From assembly GCF_027912835.1 (NCBI RefSeq), contig NZ_CP115768.1, forward strand, positions 1 through 64,000: a DNA stretch of 64,000 bases. The letters run 5' to 3'. How positions within the stretch are numbered: the first letter of the stretch is position 1; every line of letters begins with the position of its first letter. Below the pieces are notes generated by a model. That model was given only the letters and a program-made list of their open reading frames with translations, did no database searches and was not told where the DNA came from. Positions 37,249 to 46,334 of this stretch are shown piece after piece. Source of the stretch: Paracoccus sediminicola (GTDB lineage Bacteria > Pseudomonadota > Alphaproteobacteria > Rhodobacterales > Rhodobacteraceae). Made by a program: the position numbers and the translations under genes.

Positions 37249-38073
37249 TCACCGACCCGGCAGATTTGTCACCTTCAGCCCGGCTTCCTGCATCAGCGCG
37301 TCGCTGCGGCTCTCGATGGCGTCGCGAAGCCGGGCGATGAAAGCCTCACGCGATTCACCCGGCTCGGCCTGCATCGGCGGCAGAAACTCGATCACGGCGC
37401 GGCCGGCGGCGATGGGCAATCCGCGCTTGGGCCAGAACATGCCGCAATTCACCGCCACCGGATGCACCGGCAGGCCGGTCTCCAGATGGATGGTGCCGAT
37501 GCCGTGCTTATAGGGGCGGTGTTCGCCCGGAAGCGTCCGCGTGCCCTCGGGATAGACGATCAGATGGCCGACACCGTCCGGCGTCGCCATGCGCTCGCGA
37601 ATCCGCGAGACGATCTGGCCCATCGCGTCGCGACCGCGGGTGCGGTCGATGGGAATGCAGCCGACCTTATGGGCATACCAGCCCATGATCGGCACGCGCA
37701 GCACCTCGCGCTTCATGACGAAGGCGCGGCGCCCGGCGGCGCAGGCAATGGCAAGGATATCAAGAAAGCTCTGGTGCTTAGCGGCGATCAGCGCGTCCTC
37801 GCCCCGCACCGGCGGCGTGCCGCGCAGCTCGACCGCGACGCCCATATGCCAGCGCGCGGCGCGCAGCATATAGCCGATCCAGACCGTCGCCACCCGGTTC
37901 GCGCCGCGCCGCCCGTGTCGGCGCTGGCTCAGCCCCCAGATCCCGAGCACCAGTGTTGCGAGACCGATATGGATGTAATAGCTGATCGCCCGGAGATAGC
38001 TGACGATCCCGGTGCGCCGCGGCTCGGGTGACATTCCCGCGCTTTGCGCCGCGCTTAGCAGCGGCCCTCTCAT
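37249..38073 (-). CDS. 1-acylglycerol-3-phosphate O-acyltransferase (PlsC-like)
   Basis: 274 aa from ATG 38073, which overlaps the ftsX stop (ATGA); MSPEPRRTG at 38034 is an alternative. The acyltransferase motifs are HQSFLD (H-x4-D) near residue 108, the GCIPIDRTRGRDA region, and YPEGTRTLPGE (PEGTR). An N-terminal hydrophobic segment (IHIGLATLVLGIWGLS) anchors it. It likely makes phosphatidic acid in the inner membrane. Third gene of the ftsE-ftsX operon, which links lipid synthesis and division in this locus. Confidence 0.9.
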   Translation of the reverse strand: MRGPLLSAAQSAGMSPEPRRTGIVSYLRAISYYIHIGLATLVLGIWGLSQRRHGRRGANRVATVWIGYMLRAARWHMGVAVELRGTPPVRGEDALIAAKHQSFLDILAIACAAGRRAFVMKREVLRVPIMGWYAHKVGCIPIDRTRGRDAMGQIVSRIRERMATPDGVGHLIVYPEGTRTLPGEHRPYKHGIGTIHLETGLPVHPVAVNCGMFWPKRGLPIAAGRAVIEFLPPMQAEPGESREAFIARLRDAIESRSDALMQEAGLKVTNLPGR

Positions 38074-38996
38074 GGCACCGCCCGAAGCATCCGCAGCGCA
38101 GCCCATCGCGTGGCCAGAAAGCCGACGCCCGCGGCGATGACTGGGATCAGCAGCGGCCAAAGCCAGCCCCAGCCCTGAAAGCTCAGCCCGGTGAGAAAGC
38201 CGCCAGCCTGATCCATGCCGGGCAGCAGCGCGATGCCGATCATGCCCAGCAATGTCCCGACAAGCGCGCCGAGCGCTGCGCGGCGGGTAAAGCGCCGCAC
38301 GAAGGCCTGCGCGATGGTCACGTCGCGCGCGCCGATCAGCCGCAGCACCCTAATCACCTGGCCATTCGCCGCCAGCGAGGACTGCGCCGCAAGCGCCATC
38401 ATCGCCGCACCCGCCGCCGCGATCAGACCCAGCGAGACCACACCCAGCACACGCAGCCGGTTCGCCGCCGACACCAGCGGTCGCCGCCAGCGCGTGTGAT
38501 CGTCCAGAACGGCGCCCGGCGCCTCTGCCTCCAGGCGAAGGCGCAACCCATCGGCGTCAAATTCGTCGCCATCCTCACGGATCTCTATCAGCCGCGGCAC
38601 CGGCAGCGCCTCGACCGGCACATCGGGACCGAACCAAGGAGTCAGCAGATTTTCCACCTCGTCCTGCGGCATCAGCCGCGCCTCGGTGACGCCAGCTGTC
38701 TGGTCGATGATGCCCATGACGCTGGCCGAAAGCGTCTCGATCTCGTCGGCAGGGGCCGAGACCCGTACCGTAACCGTCTGAGCGAGCGATTGAGACCAGC
38801 GCTCGGCCAGCCGCCCGGTGGCAAAACTCAGCGCGAGGGCGAAGACCGCCAGAAACGCCATCGCCCCGGCAGTCAGGAGGGTGAGCTGTGCGGTGAGGCC
38901 GGTCGGCGGAACGATCCGGCCCGAGCCGGCGCTGTCCCGCCCGATCATCCCGCGCCACAGGCTGCGCCAGTCCACATTGCGAAGATCCGCCTTCAT
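38070..38996 (-). CDS. ftsX: Cell division protein FtsX
   Basis: 308 aa. Membrane partner of FtsE. It shows a cytoplasmic N-terminus, a first transmembrane helix near residue 42 (LLTAGAMAFLAVFALALSF), a periplasmic ECD, then three helices near the C-terminus (VVSLGLIAAAGAAMMALAA; LGALVGTLLGMIGIALLP; WLWPLLIPVIAAGVGFLATRW). Overlaps ftsE by 4 nt upstream and the acyltransferase by 4 nt downstream. FtsEX activates cell-wall hydrolases at the septum. Confidence 0.9.
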   Translation of the reverse strand: MKADLRNVDWRSLWRGMIGRDSAGSGRIVPPTGLTAQLTLLTAGAMAFLAVFALALSFATGRLAERWSQSLAQTVTVRVSAPADEIETLSASVMGIIDQTAGVTEARLMPQDEVENLLTPWFGPDVPVEALPVPRLIEIREDGDEFDADGLRLRLEAEAPGAVLDDHTRWRRPLVSAANRLRVLGVVSLGLIAAAGAAMMALAAQSSLAANGQVIRVLRLIGARDVTIAQAFVRRFTRRAALGALVGTLLGMIGIALLPGMDQAGGFLTGLSFQGWGWLWPLLIPVIAAGVGFLATRWAALRMLRAVP

Positions 38997-39682
38997 AGAT
39001 CCGCTCCTGCCTGTTGCACCTGTTTGCCCGAGATCCTCAGCACGCGCGCCTGCACCTCCATCTGGCGTGCGGCACGGATCAGGTCCATGTCATGTGTCGC
39101 GATCAGGATGGTCTTGCCCGAACGGTTCAGCTCGACCAGCAATTGAAGCAGCCGCAACGACATTTCCCAATCGAGATTGCCCGTCGGTTCGTCGGCCATG
39201 ACGAAATCGGGCGACATGATGACCGCGCGAGCAAGAGCCGCGCGCTGACGCTCGCCACCCGAAAGAGACGGGGGCAGGGCGCGGGCATGGCCGGTCATGC
39301 CGACCCAGCCGAGCAACTCCTTCAGCGCCTGCATATCCACAGGCTGACCAGCGACGGTCAGCGGCAGGGCGATGTTTTCCGCCATCGGCAGATGGTCGAG
39401 AAACTGAGCATCCTGATGCAGCACCCCGACCTTGCGGCGCAGCATGGCGATTCCGTCGCGCGACAATTCGCCGACATCATGGCCAAAGGCAGTCAGCCGT
39501 CCCTTGCTTGGCAGAAGATCGGCATAGCACAGCCGCAGGAAGGTCGTCTTACCCGAGCCAGACGGTCCGGTGAGAAAATGGAAAGAGCCCGCTGGCAGGC
39601 TCAGCGTCATGTCCGACAGCAAGGCTCCGCCCTCGCGGTAACCAAAGGACACGTCCTGCATTTCGATCAAAGCGGCCTCCAT
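38993..39682 (-). CDS. ftsE: Cell division ATP-binding protein FtsE
   Basis: 229 aa from MEAALIEMQDVSFGYREG at 39682; the frame extends upstream without homology. ABC ATPase: Walker A GPSGSGKTTFLRLCY near 38, signature LSGGERQRAALARA, Walker B FVMADEPTGNLD, and the H-loop TILIATHDMDL. It powers FtsX. Divergent to the zinc-ribbon gene with 102 nt between starts. Confidence 0.93.
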   Translation of the reverse strand: MEAALIEMQDVSFGYREGGALLSDMTLSLPAGSFHFLTGPSGSGKTTFLRLCYADLLPSKGRLTAFGHDVGELSRDGIAMLRRKVGVLHQDAQFLDHLPMAENIALPLTVAGQPVDMQALKELLGWVGMTGHARALPPSLSGGERQRAALARAVIMSPDFVMADEPTGNLDWEMSLRLLQLLVELNRSGKTILIATHDMDLIRAARQMEVQARVLRISGKQVQQAGADL

Positions 39683-39784
39683 GGCGTTCTCGTGATGCCG
39701 CGGCGCTTGGAAGCCGGACGCTGCGTTGATAGAACAGCCCGTGCCGGAATGCCAGAAACGGCGCAGCTTTTGACAGGACGACGG

Positions 39785-40864
39785 ATGCGGCTGATTTGCC
39801 CCGAATGCAACGCGCTGTATGAGGTGCCCGACGAAATGATCCCCGAAGAGGGGCGCGAGGTCGAATGTTCGGCTTGCGGCCATGTCTGGGAAGAGCGCCC
39901 GGGTGAAAGCGCGGCGCGTGATGCCCGTCCGGCAGCGCCGCCGTCTTCGTCATCGCCCTCGCCGCAAATCACTGGCGGTGCGGCTTTGTCTCGCGGGCTC
40001 TCCGACGATCTGAGGCTGGCCGGGCTGGGGCGGGCCCATGATGTCGAGCGGCCCGATCTCGGCGAGGCGCCTGCGCTTCAGCGTCCTCTGCCCGATGATG
40101 TGCTGTCCATCCTCCGCGAGGAAACGGCGCGCGAGCTGACCGCCCGCCGCGCCGCGCGCCAGCAGGGCCGCAGCGCAGAGGAGACGCCGGCGGAAGGCTC
40201 CGATCCGCAGCACCCGACGCGGCCCGAAAGCCCGCCGGCAGAGAGTGCACCGGCCAAGCCGCCGATCTCGACCACCGCTGCGGATGAGGAAAGACCCGGA
40301 CAGCGAAGCCAGCCGGGCGCTGCGCAGCCGATCTCCGATGCGCCTGGGGAAGAACTCGATTGGCCGGCCACCACCGTCACCGCGCCCGACGATACAGAGC
40401 CTCGCATCCTGCCTGCCCGCGACCGGCGCGACGAAAAACGGCCCCCCGCGCCGATCCCCGCCGCGTCGCCGCACCGTCCGCCCGAAGAAACCGGCAGCGA
40501 CGTCGCGTCCACCGCCCCGCACCAGCGAGATCGCGGACAGGGGCGCGGCGTGCCGGATGCGAAGGCGCTTGCCGCGACGCTTGCCTCGGCCTCTCCTTCC
40601 ACGTCCGCCAAAGCGGAAAACGCCGCGCCATCAGCCGCGGAAACGTCAACCCGGCCTGACGATACAGAGGCTCCGCAAACGGATCGCTATCGTGCCGGGC
40701 TGACCCGTGCCCTGCTGGCCGCCGCGCTGTTGGTGGTTGCCTATGTCGTCGCCGTCTTCTGGGTCCATAGCGGCACTGCCCCCGCCCCCGTCCAATCTGC
40801 GCTCGCCGCGATAGATACGGCGCGTGCCGGACTGCAATCGCTGTTTGGCCGGGGGGCTGACTGA
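39785..40864 (+). CDS. Zinc-ribbon protein with disordered linker and C-terminal membrane helix
   Basis: 359 aa from MRLICPECNALYEVPDEMIPE at 39785. Four Cys in CPEC and CSAC within the first 35 residues form an MJ0042-type zinc ribbon. The next ~240 residues are Pro/Ala/Glu/Arg-rich and probably unstructured. A single helix near residue 305 (ALLAAALLVVAYVVAVFWV) is followed by a short tail. Its TGA shares one base with the ATG of the aminotransferase gene (TGATG), so the two are coupled. A related family of proteins is common in Rhodobacteraceae; the role is not known. Confidence 0.72.
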   Translation: MRLICPECNALYEVPDEMIPEEGREVECSACGHVWEERPGESAARDARPAAPPSSSSPSPQITGGAALSRGLSDDLRLAGLGRAHDVERPDLGEAPALQRPLPDDVLSILREETARELTARRAARQQGRSAEETPAEGSDPQHPTRPESPPAESAPAKPPISTTAADEERPGQRSQPGAAQPISDAPGEELDWPATTVTAPDDTEPRILPARDRRDEKRPPAPIPAASPHRPPEETGSDVASTAPHQRDRGQGRGVPDAKALAATLASASPSTSAKAENAAPSAAETSTRPDDTEAPQTDRYRAGLTRALLAAALLVVAYVVAVFWVHSGTAPAPVQSALAAIDTARAGLQSLFGRGAD

Positions 40865-41961
40865 TGCGCTTTGCACCGCTGCCCGACAGCCTGCCTGCCA
40901 CGGTCCCCTTCATCGGACCCGAGACTCAGGAACGGCAGCGGGGCGCCCCTTACGATGCCCGGCTCGGCGCCAATGAAAACGGGTTCGGCCCGTCGTCCCG
41001 CGCAGTAGAGGCGATGCGGCAGGCGGCCGCGGAGGTGTGGAAATACGGCGATTCCGACAGCCACGAGCTGCGGAGCGCGCTGGCTGCTCATCACGGCGTG
41101 GCGCCCGAAAACATCATGATCGGCGAGGGGATCGACGGTCTGCTCGGCCTGCTCGTGCGTCTAATTGTGGCGCCGAACGATTCGGTGGTCACCTCGGATG
41201 GCGCCTATCCGACCTTTAACTATCACGTCGCCGGGTTTGGCGGGGTGCTGCATAAAGTCGCCTATCGCGACGACCGCGAGGACCCCGAGGCGCTGCTGAC
41301 GCGAGCAGCGGAAACCGATGCACGGCTGATCTATCTCGCCAATCCGGACAACCCGATGGGATCGTGGCATGAGGCTCAGGTGATCGAGGCCATGCTGGAG
41401 AGATTGCCGCGCGACACGTTGCTGGTTCTGGACGAGGCCTATGCGGAATTCGCCCCCGACCGCGCCATTCCCCGCATCGACCCGGCAGATGAGCGTGTGA
41501 TCCGGATGCGCACCTTCTCGAAGGCCTACGGCATGGCCGGCGCGCGGATCGGCTATGCCATCGGTGCGCCCGCGCTGATCGACGGCTTCGACAGGATCCG
41601 CAACCATTTCGGCGTGAACAGGGTCGCGCAGGCGGGCGCGTTGGCGGCGCTCGGCGATACGGGCTGGTTGGCCCATATTCGGCAAGAGGTCGAGACGGCA
41701 CGGCAGCGGATCGCCGGGATCGCGGCGGAAAACGGGCTGGTTGCGCTGCCTTCCGCGACGAATTTCGTCGCCGTGGATTGCGGGCATGACGGCGAGTTCT
41801 CCCGCAAGTTGCTGCGCGCGCTCGACAGCGGCGGGATCTTTGTGCGTATGCCGTCCGTGGCTCCGCTCGACCGTTGTATCCGGGTGTCCTGCGGCCCCGA
41901 AGCCGACTTGGACGCTTTTGCCCGCGCCTTGCCCCAAGCGCTGCGAGATGCCGCGGGCTGA
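40864..41961 (+). CDS. PLP-dependent aminotransferase, histidinol-phosphate aminotransferase-like
   Basis: 365 aa of fold-type I. The PLP Lys is in FSKAYGMAGARIGYAIG near residue 220; NPDNPMGSW and LDEAYAEF are the other family signatures. It resembles HisC, but HisC paralogues are common in Rhodobacterales and some act on aromatic amino acids, so I leave the substrate open. Coupled to the zinc-ribbon gene upstream. No other his gene is here. Confidence 0.88.
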   Translation: MRFAPLPDSLPATVPFIGPETQERQRGAPYDARLGANENGFGPSSRAVEAMRQAAAEVWKYGDSDSHELRSALAAHHGVAPENIMIGEGIDGLLGLLVRLIVAPNDSVVTSDGAYPTFNYHVAGFGGVLHKVAYRDDREDPEALLTRAAETDARLIYLANPDNPMGSWHEAQVIEAMLERLPRDTLLVLDEAYAEFAPDRAIPRIDPADERVIRMRTFSKAYGMAGARIGYAIGAPALIDGFDRIRNHFGVNRVAQAGALAALGDTGWLAHIRQEVETARQRIAGIAAENGLVALPSATNFVAVDCGHDGEFSRKLLRALDSGGIFVRMPSVAPLDRCIRVSCGPEADLDAFARALPQALRDAAG

Positions 41962-42025
41962 GCCGTATTCACCGGACCGATATCGGCGCGGCCGCAACAC
42001 TTTGCCCGGCCGCCCGTCCCCTGCG

Positions 42026-42050
42026 GTGATCGCCGCTTGCCGACGATCAC
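42026..42050. promoter_or_regulatory. 7-bp inverted repeat upstream of AGCS symporter gene
   Basis: GTGATCG (42026-42032) and CGATCAC (42044-42050) with an 11-nt spacer, 31 nt before the symporter ATG. It may be an aminotransferase 3' hairpin or an operator dyad; no T-tract follows. Confidence 0.4.
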
Positions 42051-42080
42051 GAGGCTGTTAAGCTTTTGTGAAGATCATGC

Positions 42081-43571
42081 ATGGGGAATTTCATGGAACT
42101 CATCAATTCGATCATCGACCGCGCCAATGACCTGTTCTGGGGCTATATCCTCATCTACGGTCTTTTGGCGACGGGCCTGTATTTTACCATTCGTCTCGGC
42201 TTTATTCAGTTCGCGAACTTCAAAGAGATGTGGCGCTGCGTCGCCGGCTCGGGCGAGACCGACAGGGACGGGATTTCGCCGTTTCAGGCGCTGACCGTCA
42301 GCCTCGCCAGCCGGGTCGGGACCGGCAATATCGCGGGTGTCGCCGTGGCGCTGACCCTGGGTGGACCCGGCGCGATCTTCTGGATGTGGATGGTCGCGCT
42401 TGTCGGCATGGCGACGGCGTATGCGGAATCGACACTGGCGCAGCTTTACAAGACACATGGGCCGGACGGCATGTATCGCGGCGGCCCGGCGGCCTATATT
42501 TCGCGCGGACTCGGAATGCCCTGGCTGGCGGCGATCTTTTCTGTCGCGCTGATTCTTTCCTTCGGGCTGATCTTCAACGCGGTTCAGGCGAATTCCATCG
42601 CCGAGGCGGTCGCGCTGCCGATCGAAAGGATGCTGGCCGAGAACAGCACATATTTTGCCGACCCGGATGCGTGGTTCAGCGCCTTCGTCGCCGCCAAGAT
42701 CATCGTCGGTGCGGTGGTCGCGCTGTTGGCGGCAGTGGTGATCTTTGGCGGCATCCCCTCGATCGCGCGCGTCGCCGAGCTGGTCGTGCCGATCATGGCC
42801 GGGCTTTACCTGCTGGCCGCGATCATCGCTCTGGTGATGAATATCGAGCGTGTGCCGGGGATCCTGTCGGGCATCGTGCTGAACGCCTTCGGCCTGCAAG
42901 AAACTGTCGGAGGCGTCACCGGAGGGGTGATCGCGGCGGCGATGAACGGCATCAAGCGGGGCCTGTTCTCGAACGAGGCCGGCATGGGTTCGGCGCCGAA
43001 TATCGCTGCCGTCGCCACCCCGGCGCCGCATCACCCGTCCAGCCAGGGCTTCGTGCAGGCGCTGGGCGTGTTCATCGACACGCTCCTGGTGTGCACGGCG
43101 ACGGCGGTGATGATCCTGCTGGCTGACGTTGTCCCCTCGGAGGAACTGACCGGCGTGAACCTGACGCAATCGGCGCTCGGGGATCATTTCGGGGCCTGGG
43201 GGCAGATCTTCGTCGGTGTGGCGATCTTCTTCTTCGCCTTTACCTCGATCATCGGAAACTACTCCTATGCCGAAAACGCCATCGTTCATCTGGGTGGCGG
43301 GCGTGGCGGCATCATCGCGCTGCGCGTCGCGGTGCTGGCCATGGTGGTGTGGGGCGCCTCGCAGGCGGTGACGACGGTGTTCAACTTCGCCGATGCCTCG
43401 ATGGGGCTGATGGCGACAATCAACCTGATCGCCATCGTGCTGCTTTCGGGGACCGTGGCCGCGGTGACGCGCGACTATCTGGCCAAGCGCCGGGTCGGCG
43501 AAGAGCCGGTGTTCCGGATCTCGCAATACCCGAACATCGCGCCTGGCGTGAATCGCGAGATCTGGAGCTGA
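42081..43571 (+). CDS. AGCS family sodium:alanine symporter, copy 1
   Basis: 496 aa, hydrophobic. Family marks are [36 protein letters not shown] and [20 protein letters not shown]. It imports alanine or glycine with Na+ into the cytoplasm. ATG 42093 (MELINSI) is an alternative start. A strong terminator follows the gene. A second, distinct AGCS gene lies 2.8 kb downstream. Confidence 0.94.
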   Translation: MGNFMELINSIIDRANDLFWGYILIYGLLATGLYFTIRLGFIQFANFKEMWRCVAGSGETDRDGISPFQALTVSLASRVGTGNIAGVAVALTLGGPGAIFWMWMVALVGMATAYAESTLAQLYKTHGPDGMYRGGPAAYISRGLGMPWLAAIFSVALILSFGLIFNAVQANSIAEAVALPIERMLAENSTYFADPDAWFSAFVAAKIIVGAVVALLAAVVIFGGIPSIARVAELVVPIMAGLYLLAAIIALVMNIERVPGILSGIVLNAFGLQETVGGVTGGVIAAAMNGIKRGLFSNEAGMGSAPNIAAVATPAPHHPSSQGFVQALGVFIDTLLVCTATAVMILLADVVPSEELTGVNLTQSALGDHFGAWGQIFVGVAIFFFAFTSIIGNYSYAENAIVHLGGGRGGIIALRVAVLAMVVWGASQAVTTVFNFADASMGLMATINLIAIVLLSGTVAAVTRDYLAKRRVGEEPVFRISQYPNIAPGVNREIWS

Positions 43572-43581
43572 GCATCCAAGA

Positions 43582-43615
43582 ACACCCGCCCCGCTTCGGC
43601 CGGGGCGGGTGTTTT
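43582..43615 (+). terminator. Strong intrinsic terminator after AGCS symporter copy 1
   Basis: A 12-bp perfect stem (ACACCCGCCCCG, 43582-43593; CGGGGCGGGTGT, 43601-43612) with a 7-nt loop runs into TTTT. pheS is therefore transcribed from its own promoter. Confidence 0.93.
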
Positions 43616-43701
43616 CACTCCACGCCCCGCGACCTGCCGCCCGGATCTTTCGCGGCCGGCGAAGCCATGTTAAGCCGCGCGGGCAACTCAGGATGACGCC
43701 G

Positions 43702-44784
43702 ATGACCGATCTCGACCAGCTTCGCTCGACCTATCTCACCCGTGTGGCCGATGCCGCCCATGCCGATGCTCTGGAAGAGGTCCGCCTCGCTGCACTTGGC
43801 AAGAAGGGCGAGATCAGTCTGAAGATGCGCGAATTGGGCAAGATGACCCCGGAAGAGCGTCAGACCACCGGCGCCGCGCTGAATCGTCTGAAGGCAGAAA
43901 TCGACGCCGCGATCCGCGCCCGCAAGACCGAGATGGAGGATGCCGCGCTAGATGCGCGGCTTCGCGAGGAATGGCTGGATGTGACCATGCCCGGCCGCCC
44001 GCGTCGGCAGGGTACGATCCACCCGGTCAGCCAAGTGATGGAAGAAGTCACCCAGATCTTCGCCGATATGGGGTTTTCGGTCGCCGAAGGTCCGCAGGTT
44101 GAAAGCGACTGGTATAATTTCGATGCGCTGAACATTCCGCCCGAACACCCTGCGCGGCAGGAGCATGATACCTTCTTCATGCACCGCGCCGAGGGCGACG
44201 ACCGCCCGCCCCATGTGCTGCGCACCCATACCTCGCCGGTGCAGATCCGCGCGATGGAAAAGACCGGAGCCCCGATCCGGGTCATCGCGCCGGGCCGGGT
44301 TTACCGCATGGATATGGACCAGACGCACACGCCGATGTTCCATCAGGTCGAGGGGCTGGCGATCGGGCGCGACATCTCGATGGCGAACCTGAAATGGGTG
44401 CTCGAGGAATTCTGCCGCGCCTTCTTCGAGGTCGAAGCGGTCGAGCTGCGCTTCCGCGCGAGCCATTTCCCCTTCACCGAGCCCTCTGCCGAGGTCGATA
44501 TCCGCTGCTCATGGGAGGGCGGTAGCCTGAAGATCGGGCAGGGCGATAGCTGGATGGAGATCCTCGGCTCTGGCATGGTGCATCCCAAGGTGCTGGAGGC
44601 CGCCGGGGTCGATCCGACCGAGTGGCAGGGCTTTGCATTCGGCATGGGGATCGACCGTCTGGCGATGCTGAAATACGGCATCCCCGACCTGCGCGCCTTC
44701 TTCGAAAGCGATCTGCGTTGGCTGCGTCATTACGGGTTTGCTGCGGGCGATGTGCCGAGCGTGTCGGGCGGGTTGTCGCGGTGA
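43702..44784 (+). CDS. pheS: Phenylalanine--tRNA ligase alpha subunit
   Basis: 360 aa from ATG 43702 ([15 protein letters not shown]), with AGGA 8 nt upstream; ATG 43693 (MTP) is too close to AGGA. N-terminal coiled-coil is followed by the class II core: motif 1 around [19 protein letters not shown], motif 2 [15 protein letters not shown] and [17 protein letters not shown], motif 3 [18 protein letters not shown]. It forms the alpha2beta2 synthetase with PheT, whose gene lies 3 kb downstream with three genes between. Confidence 0.97.
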   Translation: MTDLDQLRSTYLTRVADAAHADALEEVRLAALGKKGEISLKMRELGKMTPEERQTTGAALNRLKAEIDAAIRARKTEMEDAALDARLREEWLDVTMPGRPRRQGTIHPVSQVMEEVTQIFADMGFSVAEGPQVESDWYNFDALNIPPEHPARQEHDTFFMHRAEGDDRPPHVLRTHTSPVQIRAMEKTGAPIRVIAPGRVYRMDMDQTHTPMFHQVEGLAIGRDISMANLKWVLEEFCRAFFEVEAVELRFRASHFPFTEPSAEVDIRCSWEGGSLKIGQGDSWMEILGSGMVHPKVLEAAGVDPTEWQGFAFGMGIDRLAMLKYGIPDLRAFFESDLRWLRHYGFAAGDVPSVSGGLSR

Positions 44785-45099
44785 GGCTACAGGCAGGCGG
44801 TATAAGTCTCTCGCCAGGGCTCTAGGCTTGGCCCGGCCACGTGATACTGAGTGCGAAGACGATTGTCGCGTTGCCGCCAATCCAATCTTGCGGCCTTCGC
44901 GAGATGCCACAGCCAGAATCGCGCGCCGCAGAGCGAGGGGATGCAGAGGAGCTGCCAGAAATTTCCATCCCTGCGCTCCGCTGCGGCATGACCGGGCCGA
45001 GCAGAGACCACCGCGCCGCCGGTGGTCGAGCCGGAATGGGCGGGGTAAGCTGTTGCCGGGCTTTCTGACCGAAGGCCGCGTTCACCCGACCGAGGAAAA
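44785..45099. other. Gap after pheS, no feature recognised
   Basis: 315 nt. A minus-strand open stretch (up to 45266, ending at 44787) has an unusually Trp-rich end (FWLWHLAKAARLDWRQRD) but no in-frame ATG near it and no ribosome site, and part of it overlaps the next gene, so I do not call it. No terminator or promoter is clear. Confidence 0.4.
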
Positions 45100-45609
45100 A
45101 TGAGCAAAAAGCCCAGCACACGCAAAACTCCGAGTTCCAGCGGGAAGACCAAACCCGGCCGAAAGGCGAAAGCCTCGGCCAGCGGTGAAGATAAGGCCAC
45201 AAAGTCGCCGGCATCTGCGAAAGAGCCGCGCGGGGAAAAGCCCGCCGCCGTCCCGGCGGTGGCCAATCATGCCGCGATCTGCGACGAGGCCGATCAGGCG
45301 GTCATGCAGGCCGCTGAACAGGTTTTCGATCATCTGCAAACCCGCGTGAAGCATTTTCAGGACACTCTGCCCGAGAATTACGAGTTGGGCATACAGCTTG
45401 CTAATTTCGGGGGCAGCCGCGCCGTGCATGTGCGCGGCATGGGCTTTCGCAATCCGAATATCATCGAGTTCTATGGCCTGCTTGACGGCAAGACGCAGGT
45501 GGCGGTCGTGCAGCATGTCTCTCAGCTGAATTTCATGCTTGTTGCGGTGCCGCCCGCCGCTGAAAAAGAGCCCTACCGGATCGGCTTCGGAGCAGACCTG
45601 ACCGACTGA
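45100..45609 (+). CDS. DUF6173-like hypothetical protein
   Basis: 169 aa. Residues 1-50 are Lys/Ser/Ala-rich and low-complexity (KKPSTRKTPSSSGKTKPGRK). The rest is a globular domain with ELGIQLANFGGSRAVHVRGMGFRNPNIIEFYG and VAVVQHVSQLNFMLVAVP, which resembles DUF6173 proteins common in Rhodobacteraceae. There is no catalytic motif or signal. Function unknown. Confidence 0.65.
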   Translation: MSKKPSTRKTPSSSGKTKPGRKAKASASGEDKATKSPASAKEPRGEKPAAVPAVANHAAICDEADQAVMQAAEQVFDHLQTRVKHFQDTLPENYELGIQLANFGGSRAVHVRGMGFRNPNIIEFYGLLDGKTQVAVVQHVSQLNFMLVAVPPAAEKEPYRIGFGADLTD

Positions 45610-45710
45610 TTATATGCGCGCATCACGGCCGGGCAGGTGACTTGGATCACGGGCGCGGCTATCTTGCCGACGATGGAAGTGCTTCAATCGTTCCAAGCCA
45701 GAGGGCCCCT

Positions 45711-46196
45711 ATGACCAGGACAATGACTCTGACCATGTATGCGACGGCGTTCATGGCGTCGATCAGCCTGTTTGGCCTGGTTGATGCGGCGCGGATGGAC
45801 AGTGCGGGCGGACATGCGGCAAGCGCCGTGACCGGGGCATTTTTGCTTCCGGTGCTGGGTATCGCGGCGGTCACTTTCTGGGCGGTGACGCTGATGGCGC
45901 TGTCGCGCGGGCATCTGCGGCGCAGCCATCGCTGGAACAACGAAGACACCGAGCGCCGCGTGCTGGAGATCGGTCTCGCGGCGTCATGTTATTTCGGGTT
46001 TCTGGCGATTCTCGGCTTCTTTCTGGCGGTTCTGTCGCCTGACTGGGTGGCCGGTGCGGGGCCGGGGATGGCCCGGAACTGGGCGTGGTTTCTGGCTGTG
46101 CCATGCCTCGCGCTTGGCTGGCTGGCGCGGCGGAACAAGCCGTTCTGGCTTGGGGCGGGTGCGGTTTTCGCGACGGTGGGTGTGTTTACGGGATAG
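45711..46196 (+). CDS. Four-helix inner-membrane protein, unknown function
   Basis: 161 aa from ATG 45711, preceded by GAGGG; a longer in-frame start at 45642 lacks a ribosome site. Four hydrophobic segments are visible (MYATAFMASISLFGLV; AVTGAFLLPVLGIAAVTFWAV; GLAASCYFGFLAILGFFLAV; WFLAVPCLALGWLA, then FWLGAGAVFATVGVF). No family recognised. It sits between the DUF6173-like gene and the second AGCS gene. Confidence 0.65.
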   Translation: MTRTMTLTMYATAFMASISLFGLVDAARMDSAGGHAASAVTGAFLLPVLGIAAVTFWAVTLMALSRGHLRRSHRWNNEDTERRVLEIGLAASCYFGFLAILGFFLAVLSPDWVAGAGPGMARNWAWFLAVPCLALGWLARRNKPFWLGAGAVFATVGVFTG

Positions 46197-46334
46197 TTTT
46201 CACGCGCCCCGGCCAGCCGAGTGACCGTTGGCGAAGCGGTTTGGTAAATCAACCCTAACGCGAATAAGGTCAACAGAACTCTCGACAAGCCGGCGTTCAT
46301 CCCTCAAAACAAAAGAAAAAGAGGAGGGACGGCG

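Noticed and set aside
44787..45266. A Trp-rich minus-strand frame after pheS
   Set aside because: No ATG or ribosome site near the distinctive part, and it overlaps the start of the DUF6173-like gene. The Trp-rich end may be chance.
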